A stretch of 64,000 nt of DNA from assembly GCA_035537875.1 (NCBI GenBank), contig DATLLJ010000055.1, positions 33,452 to 97,451 of the forward strand. Reading direction: 5' to 3'. The notes beneath the pieces are model-generated. The model did no database searches and was not told the DNA's origin. It saw nothing but the letters and a program-made list of their open reading frames with translations. How positions within the stretch are numbered: the first letter of the stretch is position 1; the number at the start of each line of letters is the position of its first letter. The stretch is from DATLLJ01 sp035537875. GTDB taxonomy: Bacteria; Acidobacteriota; Vicinamibacteria; Vicinamibacterales; CAVVIG01. The position numbers were made by a program, and so were the translations under genes. Positions 45,012 through 53,601 of the stretch are shown piece after piece.

Positions 45012-45577
45012 CGTCCAGAAACGCGATCCTTCTTGCTGCGCTGGCTCTGGTCGTCGCGACCCTCAGCCTGGTGCTCATGCTGACGGTGCGCGGCCCAAAG
45101 ACGGCGATTGGTCCGGGCTCGCCGGCGACCGCGCCGGCAGGGAGCGCGGCTGCCGGGCGCACGATCAAGGCACGGCTGTTTTACGTATCCGACGATGGCA
45201 TGAGGCTGACGAGCGTGGAACACGACGTGCCGTTTGGCGAAGGGGTGGAACAGGCCCGGGAGATCATCAACGCACAGCTCGCTCCGCCTGCGGCGCCCCT
45301 CGTATCCGCCGTACCGGCCGGCACGACGCTTCGCACTCTGTTCATTACCGAGCAAGGTGATGCGTATGTCGATCTGAGCCGCGAGGCGGCCACCGCGCAT
45401 CCCGGCGGAACGTTGAACGAGCTGCTGACGGTCTACACGATCGTCAGCGCGCTCACGATCAACCTGCCGGCCGTGCGCGCCGTCCAGATTCTGATCGACG
45501 GCCGAGAGGTTCAGACCCTGGCCGGGCATGTGGATCTGCGCCAGCCGCTCGCCGCGAATCCGGGCCTAGTACAATGA
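45008..45577 (+). CDS. GerMN-domain protein
   Basis: 189 residues from GTG 45008, overlapping the amidase stop (GTGA). One N-terminal membrane helix (NAILLAALALVVATLSLVLM), then a GerMN domain (KARLFYVSDDGMRLTSVEHD, FITEQGDAYVDLSREAATAH and SALTINLPAVRAVQILIDGR). GerMN proteins are envelope-associated and often sit with amidases in the division/peptidoglycan context. The ring of amidase, GerMN, RNase PH and RdgB genes is common in bacterial genomes. Confidence 0.85.
   Translation: MTSRNAILLAALALVVATLSLVLMLTVRGPKTAIGPGSPATAPAGSAAAGRTIKARLFYVSDDGMRLTSVEHDVPFGEGVEQAREIINAQLAPPAAPLVSAVPAGTTLRTLFITEQGDAYVDLSREAATAHPGGTLNELLTVYTIVSALTINLPAVRAVQILIDGREVQTLAGHVDLRQPLAANPGLVQ
45570..45575 (+). promoter_or_regulatory. 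-10 box (TACAAT) for rph, possibly leaderless
   Basis: TACAAT, within the end of the GerMN gene, sits 11 bases before the rph ATG (45587). There is no purine-rich ribosome-binding site between, so a leader of about five bases or none is expected if this promoter is used. Confidence 0.35.
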
Positions 45578-45586
45578 CCTTCAAAC

Positions 45587-46381
45587 ATGCACTCTGACCA
45601 TCGACCCGCCGACCAACTGCGCGCCACGACGCTGACTCCAAACTTTCTTCCGCATGCGGAAGGCTCCGTTCTGATCGAAGCGGGCCGGACCAAGGTCATC
45701 TGTACGGCCAGCGTCGAGGACCGCGTTCCGCCGTTCCTCCGCAATACGGGCAAGGGTTGGGTGACGGCCGAATACGGCATGATCCCGCGCGCGACGAGCA
45801 CCAGGACGCAGCGCGAAGCGGCGGCCGGCAAGGTCGGCGGCCGCACGCAGGAGATACAGCGCCTGATTGGCCGGTCGCTCCGGTCTGTGACCAACCTCCC
45901 GGCGCTGGGCGAACGGACGATCTGGATCGACTGCGACGTCATTCAGGCAGATGGCGGAACGAGGACCGCATCCATCACCGGCGCCTTCGTCGCGCTGGCG
46001 TTGGCGCTCGACACGCTCCGCCAGCGCGACGTCCTGCGGACCATCCCGCTCGCCGACTACGTCGCCGCCATCAGCGTCGGCATCGTCGACGGCGAACCGC
46101 TGCTCGATCTGGCCTACGAGGACGACTCGCGCGCCGACGTCGACATGAACATTGTCAAGACCGGCGACGGTCGATTCATCGAGATTCAGGGAACGGCCGA
46201 GGCGACGCCGTTCGGACAAGAACGGCTGCTCTCGCTGCTCGCTCTCGCCGATCGCGGCATCAGTCAGCTCATCGAGAAGCAGAAGGCCATCGTCGGGCAC
46301 ATCGTTCCCGGGCTGGACGGTCACGGATCCGGCTTCAAGGTTCAGGAGTTCGGCGTCAAACTGGCCGGACCGAAAGCCTGA
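45587..46381 (+). CDS. rph: Ribonuclease PH
   Basis: 264 residues. The RNase PH fold signatures are continuous: GSVLIEAGRTKVICTASVED, GWVTAEYGMIPRATSTRTQR (phosphate/tRNA contact Args), GRTQEIQRLIGRSLRSVTNL, IDCDVIQADGGTRTASITGA and DLAYEDDSRADVDMNIVKTG. It processes the 3' ends of tRNA precursors by phosphorolysis. Start 45587 is the first ATG after the GerMN stop, with only nine bases between. The C-terminus overlaps the convergent rdgB gene by 40 bp. Confidence 0.95.
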   Translation: MHSDHRPADQLRATTLTPNFLPHAEGSVLIEAGRTKVICTASVEDRVPPFLRNTGKGWVTAEYGMIPRATSTRTQREAAAGKVGGRTQEIQRLIGRSLRSVTNLPALGERTIWIDCDVIQADGGTRTASITGAFVALALALDTLRQRDVLRTIPLADYVAAISVGIVDGEPLLDLAYEDDSRADVDMNIVKTGDGRFIEIQGTAEATPFGQERLLSLLALADRGISQLIEKQKAIVGHIVPGLDGHGSGFKVQEFGVKLAGPKA

Positions 46382-46971
46382 TCTCGACCGACGAAGTCCT
46401 TGAGCGCCCGGAACGCCTGGGCGCGATGGCTGACCAGTGATTTCCGGTCGGCGGCTTCCGCAAGCGTCATCCCAAACGGCGGATAGAAGAAGATGGGGTC
46501 GTACCCAAATCCGCCCGCCCCGCGCGGCTCGTCGGCAATTCTGCCTTCGATGACGCCCCGTGCCTCGAACAGCACGCGCCCCTCTCCGGCGAGGGCGAGC
46601 GCGCAAACGAATCGCGCGGGACTGTCGAGGCCGCGGCGGGCGCGAAGCGCGGCGTAGAGTCTGGCAAACTTCTCCGGGTAGGACGAGTCCGCTCCGCCGT
46701 ACCGCGCTGATTCGACGCCGGGCGCTCCATCCAGCGCGTCGACTTCCAGTCCGGAATCTTCCGCCACAGTGAGCTCCCCGGTGGCCGCGCTGTAGTAAAG
46801 AGCCTTGGCCCGCGCATTGTCTTCGAAGGTCCGGCCCGACTCTTCGGGAGCCGGAAGATCCGGGAAGTCAGCGAGCGTTCGGAGCTCGAAGGGAATGCCC
46901 TCGAGCAGTCCGGCGATCTCAGCAAGCTTGCCACGGTTGGTGGTTGCGACGAGAAGTCTCGGCATGTCCAA
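46342..46971 (-). CDS. rdgB: RdgB/HAM1-family non-canonical purine NTP pyrophosphatase
   Basis: 209 residues with the full ITPase family pattern: LLVATTNRGKLAEIAGLL, TFEDNARAKALYYSAATGEL, VAEDSGLEVDALDGAPGVES (conserved Asp), GFGYDPIFFYPPFGMTLAEA and SHRAQAFRALKDF. Hydrolyses dITP, dXTP and ITP to monophosphates, keeping deaminated bases out of DNA and RNA. It converges with rph. A start at 46965 (MPRLLV) is a second option. Confidence 0.93.
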   Translation of the reverse strand: MDMPRLLVATTNRGKLAEIAGLLEGIPFELRTLADFPDLPAPEESGRTFEDNARAKALYYSAATGELTVAEDSGLEVDALDGAPGVESARYGGADSSYPEKFARLYAALRARRGLDSPARFVCALALAGEGRVLFEARGVIEGRIADEPRGAGGFGYDPIFFYPPFGMTLAEAADRKSLVSHRAQAFRALKDFVGRDQAFGPASLTPNS

Positions 46972-47132
46972 GGGGCGCGCGGGATGTGCCGCGCCGCATT
47001 ATGGCTCTGCCGGTTCGCGGAGTGGCCGCGGGCGGCGACCCCTAGGTCCTGCCGCCCGGGTTTGGCTTGGAAGGTATTCACCGGCTGGCTGACGGCTCAG
47101 GTGTGACGCTTTGCCCAGCCGGACGGGGGGAG

Positions 47133-47393
47133 TTAGGCAGCAGCTATTTTCGACGGCGACGTCGCGCCGGCCTTCCTGGGCGCGGCGTGCTCGAAACGCA
47201 TGAACGCGCCGCCAGGAGTACGAAACAGAAACTTTGCATCGACAAGAGCCCCGAGAAGCGCCCCGCACGACGCCTCATCGAGTCCCCATAGCCGGCATGC
47301 CTGGGCTTCGGTCAGGCGAAGCCCAGGCATTTCCATGAATTCTCCCTGAACGCGCCTCAACACCTCTTCGATTGAACGGACCGATTGCGGCAT
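47133..47393 (-). CDS. Small winged-helix-like protein
   Basis: 86 residues from ATG 47393, preceded by CCGGAGGAC. Sequence runs PQSVRSIEEVLRRVQGEFME, then MPGLRLTEAQACRLWGLDEA, CGALLGALVDAKFLFRTPGG. The order helix-turn-helix-wing (LTEAQACRLWGLD ... FLFRTPGGAFMRFEH) matches a small winged-helix unit of unknown family, frequently seen in Acidobacteriota genomes as stand-alone hypothetical proteins. The upstream extension to 47537 does not look coding. A DNA-binding role is suggestive but unproven. Confidence 0.65.
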   Translation of the reverse strand: MPQSVRSIEEVLRRVQGEFMEMPGLRLTEAQACRLWGLDEASCGALLGALVDAKFLFRTPGGAFMRFEHAAPRKAGATSPSKIAAA

Positions 47394-47636
47394 GCACGTC
47401 CTCCGGAGGTGACTCCTTTTGGTCGCGGAAAGCGGAGCAACGCGTGTGCCACGAACTATCGCGGCGGCGCAGTTGACCTCTTCTTGCAGGAAGCCACGGT
47501 GATTCGGGGCATCGAATGACCTGAGCCGTTCGACCAACGGTCCCGCTGGTTCGGCGGACGTCGCGGGTTTTGACGGCCGCTGTAGGGAATCCTGTCAGGG
47601 CTCTACCGCTGCCCGGATCTTGCATGCGGAGCGACC

Positions 47637-48053
47637 ATGAATCAGCACATCAATGACACCTTGGCGCCCGAACTGAATCTGACGACACACCGAGCCTCCG
47701 GGGCCAGCGTATGGAATCGGCCCGGGTGGGACGGCTCGACCGAGCTCGCGGTCACGCGCTGGCTCGTCGGCATCGGCGGCGGTGCGCTCGCCATCGAGGG
47801 GCTCAGACGCCGCGGACAAAGCGGATCGTTTTTCGCCGGACTGGGTGGCACGCTCGTGTGGTGGGCGTTGACCGGCCAAGGTGACCTGACCAGGGCTCGC
47901 CTGTGGTTAGCCGACGTTCTGGAGCGACGCCTTCACCCGACGGACCTCGTGCAGGCCGCGTCGGACGAGTCGTTCCCGGCGAGCGATGCGCCGTCGTTCA
48001 CCCCGACGGTGGGCACCGGGTTGCGCGCCCGCCCCGAAGAACGACACCATTGA
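47637..48053 (+). CDS. Small membrane protein with SDESFPASDAPS-type tail
   Basis: 138 residues from ATG 47637 (GGAG upstream). The middle carries a glycine-rich hydrophobic stretch (LVGIGGGALAIEGLRRRGQS; FFAGLGGTLVWWALTG) resembling a YgaP/DUF2892-like membrane hairpin. The C-terminus has ASDESFPASDAPSFTPTVGT, a short motif (acidic Ser-rich, then FPASDxPS) that recurs at the ends of many small proteins in Acidobacteriota and relatives. Function of the motif is unknown; possibly a protein-protein docking or degradation signal. Confidence 0.65.
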   Translation: MNQHINDTLAPELNLTTHRASGASVWNRPGWDGSTELAVTRWLVGIGGGALAIEGLRRRGQSGSFFAGLGGTLVWWALTGQGDLTRARLWLADVLERRLHPTDLVQAASDESFPASDAPSFTPTVGTGLRARPEERHH

Positions 48054-48194
48054 TGACGGAGGCGTCGAGCGAGCCGATGGTATCGGCCGGCACGGGCATC
48101 CCTCGCCCGTGAGGCTCAATTCGTGCCCGAAGCGTCTAAACTGGAAAGGCAGGCCGATACCATTTCGTCTTGCACTGGGGAACTCCGGGTCCAG

Positions 48195-48200
48195 TAGAAT
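48195..48200 (+). promoter_or_regulatory. -10 box (TAGAAT), nearly leaderless operon start
   Basis: TAGAAT lies nine bases upstream of the GTG start (48210) of the first gene of the long operon. Transcription would begin only three to four bases before the start codon. TTGCAC at 48170-48175, 19 bp upstream, is a weak -35 candidate. Confidence 0.4.
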
Positions 48201-48209
48201 GGGCCTTCC

Positions 48210-50492
48210 GTGTTCGAATCAATTTTCCGCTTCCTGTTCAAATATCCGCCGCTCGTCTTCCAGCAGGGCGACCTCGGGTGGGGCGTGTCCCGTCCGGTCA
48301 TGCTGGCCGTTATTGCCCTCGCTGCCGTCGGCGTCGTCGCGCTGCTGACGTATCGCACGACGGGGGGCGATCAGCCGTTGCGCGAGCGCCTGGTCCCAAT
48401 GGGCCTGCGGCTCGCGGCCCTGGCGGTTCTGGCCATCTGTCTGTTCCGGCCGACGCTCATTCTCCGGGCCTCGGTGCCGCAGCAGAACTTCGTGGCTGTT
48501 CTGGTGGACGACTCGCGCAGCATGACGATTGCCGACACCGACGGGCAAGCGCGGAGCGCCTTCGTCCGGGAACAGCTGTCGTCCCAGCCGAATGGGGCGC
48601 TGCTCCAGGCACTGTCGGACAAGTTCGTTCTGCGCTTCTTCAAGTTCGGATCGGCGGTCGATCGCGTCCCGGCCCTCAACGGGCTGGCCTATGACGGAAC
48701 GGCCACCCGTCTCGGGCCCGCGCTCGAGCGCGCCCGGGATGAACTGTCGGGCCTGCCGCTCGCCGGGCTGGTCATGGTCACCGACGGCGCGGACACGTCG
48801 GATACCGCGCTCGACGAACCGCTGGCCAGCCTCAAAGCCCGTTCGATTCCGGTGTTTACCGTGGGCGTCGGGCAGGAGCGTTTTTCGCGCGACATCCAGG
48901 TCACACGCGTCGAAACGCCCCGCGCTGTCCTGAAAGGCACGTCTCTCGTCGTCGACGTCATGCTGTCGCAGACCGGGTACAGCGGTCAGAACGTGACGCT
49001 GACTGTCGAAGACGATGGCCAGATCGCCACCACGCAGAGCGTCACGCTCCCTGCCGATGGCGAATCGGCGACGACGCGCGTCCGTTTCACCGCCTCGACG
49101 GCCGGTCCCCGGCTGTTCCGATTCAAGGTCGCGCCGCAGGAAGGCGAACAGGTCACGGCCAACAACCAGCGCGACGCGCTCATCGAAGTCCGCGACCGCA
49201 AGGAGAAGGTGCTGTACTTCGAGGGCGAGCCGCGATTTGAGATGAAGTTCATCAACCGCGCGATGGAGGACGATCAGAACATCGAGCTGGTCGTGCTGCA
49301 GCGGACGGCTGAGAACAAGTACTACCGCTTCGGCGTGACCGCTGCCGACGAGCTCGTCACTGGTTTCCCGAAGACGCGCGAGGAGCTCTTCTCGTACCGC
49401 GCGTTGATTCTCGGCAGCATCGAGGCGGCGGCGTTTTCGCCCGAGCAGTTGCGGATGATTGCCGATTTCGCCAACAAGCGCGGCGGCGGCCTGATGATGC
49501 TCGGAGGACGGCGCGCCTTTGCAGAAGGCGGCTGGGCCGGCACGCCCGTCGGCGATGTCCTCCCCGTCGTCATCGACAGCGCCAAGCAGCCGTCGTTCTT
49601 CGAGGAGCTGCAGGTCCGGCCCACGCGCGCCGGCTCGGTCTTCCCTGTGGTCCAGATCGGCGACACCGAAGCCGCCTCAAGCACCAAATGGGACGAAATG
49701 CCGGTTGTCTCGACCGTGAATCCCATCAGCGAGGTCAAGCCGGGCGCCACGACGCTGTTGAGCGCGTCGAATCTCGGGCGCGGAGACCAGATCGTGCTGG
49801 CCTACCAGCGATATGGCCGCGGCAAGACCATTGCGATGCCGATCCAGGATTCGTGGGTCTGGCAGATGGACGCGAAGGTTTCCGTTGAAGACATGACGCA
49901 CGAGCTGTTCTGGCGCCGGATGATTCGCTGGCTGGCCGACGGCGTGCCCGATCAGGTCAACCTGTCGACCGGCAACGATCGCGTGGAACCGGGCGAGACC
50001 GTCCGTTTCACGGCCGAAGTGCTCGATACCGCTTACGTGGAGGTGAACGACGCCCACGTCGAGGCCTCCATCACGTCGCCGTCGGGCAAGGTCTCCGCCG
50101 TGCCGATGGAATGGACCGTCGAGCAGGACGGCGAGTACGGCGCCGTGTTCACCCCGGACGAGTCGGGACTGTACGAGATCCGGGTGACGGCGACGCGTGA
50201 CTCGAAAGATCTCGGCACGAACGTCATGCACTTGCGGGTTTCCGCGGGCGACGCCGAGTTCTACGACGCCGAGATGCGCGCGCCGCTGCTGCGCCGCATC
50301 GCGGAAGAAACGGGTGGGGCGTTCTTCACCCCAGCCAACGCGGCGTCCTTGCCCGAGGCCATCAGCTATAGCGGGCGCGGCGTGACGGTGGTCGAGGAGC
50401 GCGAGCTCTGGGATATGCCGGCGCTGCTGATTCTGTTGCTGGGCCTCATGGGCGCCGAATGGGCCTTCCGGCGGACGAAGGGGCTGGCATGA
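48210..50492 (+). CDS. Operon gene 1: VWA/glutaminase-like membrane protein
   Basis: 760 residues with GTG start. Two N-terminal membrane helices (VMLAVIALAAVGVVALLTY; LRLAALAVLAICLF) precede a von Willebrand A-like domain with the MIDAS-type sequence VAVLVDDSRSMTIADTDG. A middle beta-domain (TVEDDGQIATTQSVTLPADG) follows, then a class I glutamine-amidotransferase-like fold (YRALILGSIEAAAFSPEQLR, GGGLMMLGGRRAFAEGGWAG) lacking a recognisable Cys nucleophile. The last helix is LLILLLGLMGAEWAFR. Probably a membrane-anchored scaffold of the MoxR system. Its stop overlaps the next gene as ATGA. Confidence 0.85.
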   Translation: MFESIFRFLFKYPPLVFQQGDLGWGVSRPVMLAVIALAAVGVVALLTYRTTGGDQPLRERLVPMGLRLAALAVLAICLFRPTLILRASVPQQNFVAVLVDDSRSMTIADTDGQARSAFVREQLSSQPNGALLQALSDKFVLRFFKFGSAVDRVPALNGLAYDGTATRLGPALERARDELSGLPLAGLVMVTDGADTSDTALDEPLASLKARSIPVFTVGVGQERFSRDIQVTRVETPRAVLKGTSLVVDVMLSQTGYSGQNVTLTVEDDGQIATTQSVTLPADGESATTRVRFTASTAGPRLFRFKVAPQEGEQVTANNQRDALIEVRDRKEKVLYFEGEPRFEMKFINRAMEDDQNIELVVLQRTAENKYYRFGVTAADELVTGFPKTREELFSYRALILGSIEAAAFSPEQLRMIADFANKRGGGLMMLGGRRAFAEGGWAGTPVGDVLPVVIDSAKQPSFFEELQVRPTRAGSVFPVVQIGDTEAASSTKWDEMPVVSTVNPISEVKPGATTLLSASNLGRGDQIVLAYQRYGRGKTIAMPIQDSWVWQMDAKVSVEDMTHELFWRRMIRWLADGVPDQVNLSTGNDRVEPGETVRFTAEVLDTAYVEVNDAHVEASITSPSGKVSAVPMEWTVEQDGEYGAVFTPDESGLYEIRVTATRDSKDLGTNVMHLRVSAGDAEFYDAEMRAPLLRRIAEETGGAFFTPANAASLPEAISYSGRGVTVVEERELWDMPALLILLLGLMGAEWAFRRTKGLA

Positions 50493-51544
50493 CGAGGGTC
50501 CCTGGTTCCTGGGCCTTGGTCCCTGGTCCGTCCCGAGTCCCTGGTCCGTGGTCCCCGCTGCGTCCCGGGCTCCTTGTACTCGTCGCCACCCTGGCGCTGG
50601 GGAGTGCGGCGCCCGCCGTCGCGCAGGACTCCCACATCCTGGTCATCACCGGCGCCTCGGGCGACGAAGAGCACGCCAAGCTGTTTCACGGGTGGGCGAC
50701 CACGTTCATCGATGCGGCGCGCACGAGGGACAACGTCCCCGACGCGAACATCACGTATCTTGGCGAGAAACCCGAATCGAATCCCTCTTTGATGCGCGGC
50801 CGATCGGCCCGCGAGAACGTCGAAAAGGCCGTCGCCGACATCGCCGCGAAGAGCCGGCCGGGCGATCAGGTGGTGATTCTGTTGATCGGCCACGGTACCT
50901 TCGACGGCTCGTCGGCCCGCTTCAACCTCCCTGGCCCCGACCTGTCGGCCGAAGACTGGGCGGCGCTTCTCAAGACGCTCTCGGCGCAGAAGGTTGCCTT
51001 CATCAACACGTCAGCCTCGAGCGGTGCGTTCCTGCCCGCGATCGCGGCGCCGGGCCGCACGATCGTAACGGCTACGAAGACCGGCGGCGAACGCAACGAG
51101 CCGCGGTTTGGCGAGTTCATCGTCGCGGCTTTCGGTGACGCCGCCGCCGACTCCGATCGGAACGGTCACGTGTCGGTTCTCGAGGCCTTCAATTACGCCG
51201 ACAACAAAGTCGCCCAGGTATACAAGCAGGGAGGGCTGCTGCGGACCGAGCACGCCATGCTCGACGACGGCGGTGAAGGCAAGCTGGCGGGCACGCAGTT
51301 TCTGACCGCCCGTCCTTCGGACGGCGGCCTGAAGGTCGATACGAGCGATCCGGCCATGCGGGCGCTGGTGGCGGAGCGCGAGGCGATTCAGAAGGAGATC
51401 GACGCGCTGCGTCTGAAGAAGGACGAGGCCGATCCGGCGCGTTACGAACAGGATTTGGAACGGCTGCTGACGAACCTCGCGTTGAAAACGCGGGAGATTC
51501 GCGAGCTGGAAGCCGAGACGGCGAAGAAAGCCACCAAGCCGTGA
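50489..51544 (+). CDS. Operon gene 2: exported C13/caspase-like protein lacking the catalytic Cys
   Basis: 351 residues; signal peptide ends near PAVAQ, but its n-region is unusually built from repeated VPG (RVPGSWALVPGPSRVPGPW). The mature domain follows clan-CD (C13/legumain/caspase) layout: VVILLIGHGTFDG supplies the His-Gly pair. At the Cys position, where relatives have (D)ACxSG, the sequence reads INTSASSGAFLPAI, so the nucleophile is Ala/Ser and the protein is probably an inactive or altered protease. C-terminal part is a Glu/Lys-rich coiled coil (KEIDALRLKKDEADPARYEQ). Next gene overlaps as GTGA. Confidence 0.75.
   Translation: MTRVPGSWALVPGPSRVPGPWSPLRPGLLVLVATLALGSAAPAVAQDSHILVITGASGDEEHAKLFHGWATTFIDAARTRDNVPDANITYLGEKPESNPSLMRGRSARENVEKAVADIAAKSRPGDQVVILLIGHGTFDGSSARFNLPGPDLSAEDWAALLKTLSAQKVAFINTSASSGAFLPAIAAPGRTIVTATKTGGERNEPRFGEFIVAAFGDAAADSDRNGHVSVLEAFNYADNKVAQVYKQGGLLRTEHAMLDDGGEGKLAGTQFLTARPSDGGLKVDTSDPAMRALVAEREAIQKEIDALRLKKDEADPARYEQDLERLLTNLALKTREIRELEAETAKKATKP
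50497..50560 (+). repeat. GTCCCTGGT tract inside a signal peptide
   Basis: About 64 bp of repeated GTCCCTGG/TCCTGG/GGTCCGT words at the start of the C13-like gene, translated as VPG-rich sequence. The same words occur in the intergenic tract at 24784-24846. Confidence 0.6.
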
Positions 51545-52311
51545 GGCTGCTGACCTTCGTATTGCTCGTGGCGGGTCTCGCCACAACATCCGCGCAGATC
51601 GGCGGCGGATTCGGTGGCGGCCGGCTGCGCGGGTATTCGGAAGTATTGCCGAATCCGAAGTACGACGGCCGGTTTACGTTCGTACGGTTGCGGTACGGGC
51701 CGCGCACCTCGTACGTTGGGCAGCAGATTCCCTGGTCGCACGATTACCCCGGGGGCGAGCAGCACTTCATGCAGATCGTGAACGAGGTGTCGAACGTCGG
51801 GCCGCACATCTTCGAGACGAGCATCCTGGGGCTCGACGATCCGGAACTGGGGAGATATCCGATCTCGTACATGGCGGAGCCAGGCTTCTGGAGGCTCACC
51901 GAGGAAGAGGCGCTGGCCTTTCGCGCGTACTTGCAGAAGGGGGGGTTCGTCATCTTCGACGACTTCGCCGAGAACCGCGGCGGGTGGACGTACTTCGAAT
52001 ACCAGATGGCGCAGGTCATGCCGGACCTTCGATGGGTGGAGCTGGACGGATCGCACCCCATCTTCCACTCGTTTTTCGAGATTCCCTCGCCGCACGACTT
52101 TCTGCCGCCGTATGATCGCGGTCTGCGGCCGGTGTTCTACGGGTTGTTCGAGGACAACGACCCGGAAAAGCGGCTCATCGCGATCGCCAACTACAACAAC
52201 GATATCTCCGAGTACTGGGAGTATTCCGAGACGGGGCTGAACCCGATCGACGATACGAACGAGGCGTACAAGTTCGGCGTGAACTACATTATTTACGGCA
52301 TGACGCACTGA
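51541..52311 (+). CDS. Operon gene 3: DUF4159-domain secreted protein
   Basis: 256 residues from GTG 51541 overlapping the previous stop. Signal peptide MRLLTFVLLVAGLATTSAQ, then a Gly/Arg patch. The DUF4159 domain has the flavodoxin/glutaminase-like layout typical of these operons: FVRLRYGPRTS, then IVNEVSNVGPHIFETSILGL, YLQKGGFVIFDDFAENRGGW, ELDGSHPIFHSFFEIPSPHD, IAIANYNNDISEYWEYS. Such genes are almost always found with MoxR/DUF58/BatA clusters. Function is unknown. Confidence 0.88.
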   Translation: MRLLTFVLLVAGLATTSAQIGGGFGGGRLRGYSEVLPNPKYDGRFTFVRLRYGPRTSYVGQQIPWSHDYPGGEQHFMQIVNEVSNVGPHIFETSILGLDDPELGRYPISYMAEPGFWRLTEEEALAFRAYLQKGGFVIFDDFAENRGGWTYFEYQMAQVMPDLRWVELDGSHPIFHSFFEIPSPHDFLPPYDRGLRPVFYGLFEDNDPEKRLIAIANYNNDISEYWEYSETGLNPIDDTNEAYKFGVNYIIYGMTH

Positions 52312-52313
52312 CA

Positions 52314-52443
52314 GATTGCAGAATTGCAGGATTGCAGAATTGCAGGAAGGTTAAAGGAGGAAGGTTAGAAGGGCTTCTCTCCTTCCCTTCCCTTCCCTTC
52401 CCTTAACCTTCCTGCAATCCTGCAATTCTGCAATCCTGCAATT
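52314..52443 (+). repeat. Octamer-repeat inverted pair between DUF4159 and MoxR genes
   Basis: Left arm 52314-52354: four octamers (GATTGCAG, AATTGCAG, alternating) plus GAAGGTTAA. Right arm 52403-52443 is its near-perfect reverse complement, 37 of 41 positions. Each of the four mismatches falls at the first base of an octamer, where the A/G alternation is out of phase. The 48-nt loop contains (CCTTC)n, 52381-52404. The MoxR GTG (52460) follows 16 bases later. Confidence 0.85.
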
Positions 52444-52459
52444 TGCGAGAGAGGGTACT

Positions 52460-53491
<1,032 letters not shown>

Positions 53492-53504
53492 GAGGACGAC
53501 TCAC

Positions 53505-53596
53505 GGCTCAAGGCTTAGGGCTCAAGCGGCTCAAGCCCAAGCCTTAAGCCATGAGCCTTAAGCCATGAGCCTTAAGCCTTAAGCCTTAAGCCTAGG
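53505..53596 (+). repeat. Heptamer repeats between MoxR and DUF58 genes
   Basis: Units of seven: GGCTCAA, GGCTTAG, GGCTCAA on the left (53505-53525), then GCCTTAA/GCCATGA alternating and GCCTTAA in a row on the right (53541-53589), ending GCCTAGG. Left and right halves are mutually complementary, so a hairpin can form. The last unit plus following bases (AGGAAAAG) supply the ribosome-binding site of the DUF58 gene at 53602. Confidence 0.85.
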
Positions 53597-53601
53597 AAAA
53601 G

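Noticed and set aside
52314..52443. CRISPR array
   Set aside because: Units are contiguous 8-mers without spacers and form one hairpin; no cas genes in the window.
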